Positions 9,301 to 10,481 of a DNA stretch of 10,481 bases are shown here, piece by piece (the stretch's first letter is position 1; each line of letters begins with the position of its first letter). Source of the stretch: Candidatus Zhuqueibacterota bacterium 4484_87 (GTDB lineage Bacteria > Zhuqueibacterota > Zhuqueibacteria > Thermofontimicrobiales > Thermofontimicrobiaceae); contig NATN01000182.1 of assembly GCA_002085355.1 (NCBI GenBank), positions 1 to 10,481 of the forward strand, read 5' to 3'. The notes below the pieces were generated by a model. The model did no database searches. It worked only from the letters and a program-made list of their open reading frames with translations, and was not told the DNA's origin. Made by a program: the position numbers and the translations under genes.

Positions 9301-9770
9301 ATCTGAATCGCATTTCTGTTCACATCAACGATCCGGCTGTTTGACGCATCGACAATCATAATCCCCGTTTGCACATTTTCCAAAATTCTTTTCAAAGTGC
9401 GCTGGTTTTCCAGCAGTGCTTTTTCTTTTTCTTTTCTTTCAGAAATGTCGCGAATGACATACTGATATATTTTATTGTTTTTGTCTATCTCCTGAGCACT
9501 AACTTCCACTGGCACCGTAGCACCGGCTGCCTTACGCATGGTACTTTCAAAAACAAAGCCGCCATTTTCCTTAAAGTCCTGAAAAATATCTTCTAATTCA
9601 TCAGTATCAAAAAATGCAAAGAGCGATTGCACTTTTTTCCCAACCAATGTTCCATTATTTGAGAACAAAGCTTGTGCCTGATCGTTCGCTTTCAAAATTG
9701 CACCCTCATCATCGGCAACAATTATTGCATCTCTTGATTTTTCAAATAACATTTCGAATAAGTCTTCCAT
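3369..9770 (-). CDS. Giant soluble multi-PAS hybrid histidine kinase with two receiver domains and HPt
   Basis: This 2133-residue sensor kinase holds a full phosphorelay in one chain. About twelve PAS modules occupy residues 1-1460. A short helical linker follows (1460-1485), then HisKA (1484-1550) with the H-box S-H-E-I-R-T-P-L-N and phospho-acceptor His1494. The HATPase_c domain (1596-1712) has Asn1607/Asn1611 in the N-box, D-T-G-I-G-I at 1645-1650 and G-G-T-G-L-G-L at 1674-1680. Receiver 1 (1734-1850) has Asp1740/1741, phospho-acceptor Asp1785, Thr1815 and Lys1837. Receiver 2 (1878-1994) has Glu1885/Asp1886, Asp1929, Thr1959 and Lys1981. A lysine-rich linker (1996-2022) leads to HPt (2022-2133) with His2078 in A-H-T-L-K-S-S-S. 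All catalytic residues are present. No signal peptide or membrane helix is visible, so it should sense cytoplasmic cues. The ATG at 9770 starts just before PAS 1; an AAGG stretch 9-12 bases upstream is a modest ribosome site. Output target and ligands are unknown. Confidence 0.96.
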   Translation of the reverse strand: MEDLFEMLFEKSRDAIIVADDEGAILKANDQAQALFSNNGTLVGKKVQSLFAFFDTDELEDIFQDFKENGGFVFESTMRKAAGATVPVEVSAQEIDKNNKIYQYVIRDISERKEKEKALLENQRTLKRILENVQTGIMIVDASNSRIVDVNRNAIQMIGAPKSRIIGEMCHHFVCTSDVGKCPVKNLGLHIDRKETELVMQSGERIPILKTVTQIQLNGRKHFVESFVDIRQIKQQEKEINQKSEELNQIFNTSADGMRLIDRKFRTIRVNRMFEKMMNVSADEAVGKKCFDVMKHNLCETTECSLKRILSKKVDRIEKEVQVTRLDGTTFWAILTAVPFKDHDGNIIGIVEDYKDISERKRAEEKLKISEKKLRNIFDNIQDVYYRADADGVLVDISPSILNYIGCKIEDILGKKITDFYVNPRERLKFLKAIKKHGHVTDIELQLKNDYGERIYVSANAHVLKDKNGNVIGVEGFLRNITERIKDRQRLEQEKNRTRQYLDVAAVIMLVLDKDGRVKMINKRGCEVLGYAEEDILDKDWFENFVPEYLIEKSKDIFSQIISGDDKFYRYSESKVVTRSGDIRIVGWHNSLLRDENGEIIGTLSSGEDITEKQKALAALRESENKFKSISNAAQDAILMMDNKGNITFWNDAATKIFGYKPEEAIGQSLHKLIAPQKYHRAYYEGFKGFLKTGTGSAIGKLVELTALRKDGTEFPVELSLSNVEINYEQHAVGIIRDISDRKKAEEDLRRSEKQYRTIFNSTGTAMLLVDENEKIIFANNEFARFADLSLEEIVGRNFVDFILPEDVEIMTKYHHERRRRGGSAPRNYEFSFVSANGEVRDIYVTVELLPGTKTTVASLIDITDRKRAEKLLQQNEALLRSTLESTADGILVVNRNGEIKSFNNRFIKLWRIPKKILDTRDDKSLLNYVMSQLKNSDEFLQKVQELYLSKETSLDLIEFKDGRIYERYSSPLIENDEEEGRVWSFRDITDKMKAEQKIRESEAKYRALYDYAADPIIIFDKKTHKILDCNETAVRVYGYSKDEFKQMTPHQLHPLDEYDVVERNIQDNTTEAYYNHVTKDGKILQVEIHTAMVTYDNREAYLSMVRDISERKKAEDALRESEQRYRAVIETSLNGICMADADENLLFVNNAFAEMLGYEPEKIIGMNIAQFTVPEEFERMRQQTKYRKNGESNIYESVLLYKDGTPVYVLVSASPLYEKDGSFKGTMGVFTDITDRKIALEALRESEQRYRAVELLGKNLEEISFKDEYEKFKEQTKKRKAGESNSFESVLKHRDGSSVNVLVSASPLFDANDDFESTLAIITDITERKKMLEAIENERNLLHLLMDSVPDAIYFKDTEGKFLRINRAQAENLGIKNPKEAIGKHDRDFFSPEHAKNAAEDEKRILKTGEPLVGRIEQVMRPDGWKSWVSATKVPFYDAEGKVVGLIGISRDVSELVKIQEELKLKNMELDKALAKAEEATQAKSEFLANMSHEIRTPLNAVIGMTGLLLDTPLNEEQLEFVRTIRSGGEALLSVINDILDFSKIEAGKIDLEYIPFDLRECVEDTLDLQASKALNKGIDLAYFIEPDTPSHVIGDVTRLRQILTNLLGNAVKFTEKGGVEVFVSAEKLKGKNNHFKILFKVKDTGIGIPKERMDRLFKSFTQIDSSTTRKYGGTGLGLVISKRLTEMMGGEMWVESQVGVGTTFYFTIKAEVKFERLANEKHDIALDVLKNKEILIVDDNETNRRILFLQTRSWGMKPFAAETPQKALELIEQGRKFDCAIVDMQMPQLDGLTLSLKIRKYLDARKLPIIMLTSLGKKPDKRIMDEIQFASFMTKPVKQSQLFNILQEIFLGKRISVRRKVDTEKMFDREMAKKYPLRILLTEDNLVNQKVALRILDRMGYRADVAGNGKEAIESLERQKYDVILMDVQMPEMDGLEASKTINKRWPDTRPKIIAMTAGALKSDRDKCFEAGMDDYITKPVNVEELTAALKRVKQGKDDKMKVRGLNKNDKKKEKVQPREGVINRAVLDELASFDEDGTFLKEMIQIYLEETPKLISMLDESLKGEKVEEFTRAAHTLKSSSANLGAMTLSEMNKKLEFKGKEGKLEGVNGEVEEVKIEFARVKEALEKFL
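5391..9770 (-). repeat. Tandem array of about twelve PAS modules within the kinase
   Basis: Modules are marked by their C-terminal D-I-[ST]-[ED]-[RK]-K type linkers, which begin near residues 108, 229, 356, 479, 609, 738, 862, 988, 1108, 1233, 1325 and 1452. The spacing is 120-129 residues except between 1233 and 1325, where it is only 92. Most modules start with a variant of R-E-S-E-x-x-Y-R-A. The modules are diverged in sequence, so the array is mostly old. Modules 10 and 11 are clearly the closest pair. The linkers form the helical signalling connectors typical of PAS-containing kinases. Confidence 0.9.
5772..6053 (-). other. Truncated PAS module 11 (33-residue internal deletion)
   Basis: Compared with module 10 (residues about 1118-1240), module 11 keeps the R-E-S-E-Q-R-Y-R-A-V start and resumes at E-L-L-G-K-N, which aligns with K-I-I-G-M-N of module 10. 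The 33 residues 1130-1162 of module 10 have no counterpart. The junction lies between Val1254 and Glu1255, at bases 6009/6008. The lost part is the first beta hairpin and helical segment of the PAS fold, which normally forms much of the ligand pocket. The rest aligns without gaps, including a shared V-L-V-S-A-S-P-L strand. The reading frame is intact. Confidence 0.8.
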
Positions 9771-9808
9771 TTTTCCAACCTTGTTTGTTAAATGGCGTTC
9801 ATTTAATT

Positions 9809-10481
9809 TTAAAATCTATGAACAAATGAAACGATGAAATTTTTTGAATGATACACTTTTGAGCCCGTTTTCAAATAACTCAAATAGAGAATATCAAAAT
9901 CGGTAAAATTGAATGTAACACCCCCGTTGAAATTATTCGAATTAATTCCCTGCTGCCTCGTCACACCATAACCTGCTTCGATCTGTGCGAACTTTGAAAC
10001 TGGTTGTTTTACATTCAATCCAACAGAAGAAGTTGAGAGCTTATCCGGCGTCCAATACGGCAGCGAGCTCATGTAAATTTTATCAAAATCTTCGTAAACA
10101 TAGTAACTGTACGCCGCAAGATGCGGATTTTTCATCTTCAGCGTTAGCCAGCTTGCTACTGTGGCAGTCACTTTTTGATTGTCATCGGAATAGTTGAAAA
10201 GCTGATAATTCCCGGAAATTGCCCAGTGGGAGAATAACTGCCAATACGCTTCAGCGACAAACCCACTGAGAACGATGCGATCAGTCAAAGCACGAACTCC
10301 CTCCTGCGTCTCATGTCTTTGGAAACTTAGTTGAGCAGTGAAGCGATCTTTTATGGTCTGGGTGAGTTGTAATCTGAAGTTATAAGGTGTCCAATTGGAG
10401 CTATAATTCACGACGCCTAAGTCCAACGAAACTGTCGTAGAAGCGCGAGGATGAAAATTAACAGCCGCACGTGCGCCATAG
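9809..10481 (-). CDS. C-terminal part of an outer-membrane beta-barrel protein (partial, 5' end outside the window)
   Basis: The reading frame is open to the window edge: about 18 further residues precede the TTG codon at 10426, so that TTG is unlikely to be the true start. The roughly 223 visible residues consist of short amphipathic beta-strand-like segments rich in Y, W, F, S, T and N with turn regions, as in an outer-membrane barrel. The chain ends S-F-V-H-R-F, and a terminal phenylalanine is the usual signal for insertion by the BAM machinery. The tone of the last half (a Y-W-T-P-D-K-L segment, then strands with alternating aromatics) recalls barrels at the C-terminus of TPR-type exopolysaccharide export proteins such as BcsC, PgaA or PelB. 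That similarity is from memory and weak; no TPR repeats fall inside the window. The stop is 38 bp before the kinase start on the same strand, so the two may share a transcript. Confidence 0.7.
   Translation of the reverse strand, partial: YGARAAVNFHPRASTTVSLDLGVVNYSSNWTPYNFRLQLTQTIKDRFTAQLSFQRHETQEGVRALTDRIVLSGFVAEAYWQLFSHWAISGNYQLFNYSDDNQKVTATVASWLTLKMKNPHLAAYSYYVYEDFDKIYMSSLPYWTPDKLSTSSVGLNVKQPVSKFAQIEAGYGVTRQQGINSNNFNGGVTFNFTDFDILYLSYLKTGSKVYHSKNFIVSFVHRF

Noticed and set aside
5391..9770. Mobile or recombination-generated DNA repeat array
   Set aside because: The repeats are diverged protein modules (PAS) with linker similarity, not near-identical DNA repeats with spacers; this is not a CRISPR or transposon structure.
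9797..9823. Inverted repeat GTTCAT/ATGAAC around the stop of the barrel gene
   Set aside because: Only 6 bp, AT-rich, with an interior that folds poorly and no adjacent T-tract; not convincing as a terminator between the barrel gene and the kinase.
10424..10426. TTG at 10426 as the true start of the barrel protein
   Set aside because: The frame stays open upstream to the window edge and the extra residues have the same beta-barrel character, so the protein is cut by the window rather than starting here.

Overview
The window looks like the chromosome of a Gram-negative, probably anaerobic or environmental bacterium. A partial outer-membrane beta-barrel protein implies a double membrane. The very large multi-PAS hybrid kinase and the corrinoid-methyltransferase-like UroD homologue are typical of environmental lineages such as Calditrichota/KSB1, FCB-group or delta-proteobacterial relatives. 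This placement is inference from gene style; there is no rRNA or marker gene to fix it. The DNA is AT-leaning throughout and I see no insertion sequence, tRNA, CRISPR array or integrase.

Left part (1-3240, plus strand). A probable intrinsic terminator of an upstream gene sits at the very edge (1-31). It is followed by a small, unrecognised, hydrophobic ORF (102-473). Then comes a compact run of three well-supported genes: a UroD-superfamily protein (523-1662), an AlaX-type alanyl-tRNA editing hydrolase (1722-2438) and a PhzF-family isomerase/epimerase-like protein (2452-3231). The 13-bp gap between the last two suggests co-transcription. AlaX clears mischarged tRNA(Ala); the substrates of the UroD-like and PhzF-like proteins cannot be deduced, so the three are not obviously one pathway.

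Convergent junction (3232-3368). A perfect 9-bp inverted repeat spans the PhzF stop codon, and a clear intrinsic terminator serves the minus-strand kinase.

Right part (3369-10481, minus strand). One gene fills 6.4 kb: a 2133-residue soluble hybrid histidine kinase. It carries about twelve tandem PAS modules, a HisKA/HATPase core, two receiver domains and a C-terminal HPt domain, so a complete His-Asp-(Asp)-His relay is present in one chain. The PAS array contains two neighbouring cysteine-bearing modules (2 and 3). It also contains one module (11) that is a near copy of module 10 with a clean 33-residue deletion of the sensory half. Directly upstream (38-bp gap, same strand) is the 3' end of an outer-membrane barrel protein that runs off the window. 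The two may form an operon, but no DNA-binding or diguanylate cyclase output partner is present here.

I found no convincing new biological system. The most notable items are the architecture of the kinase, its cysteine-bearing PAS pair, and its partly deleted PAS module.
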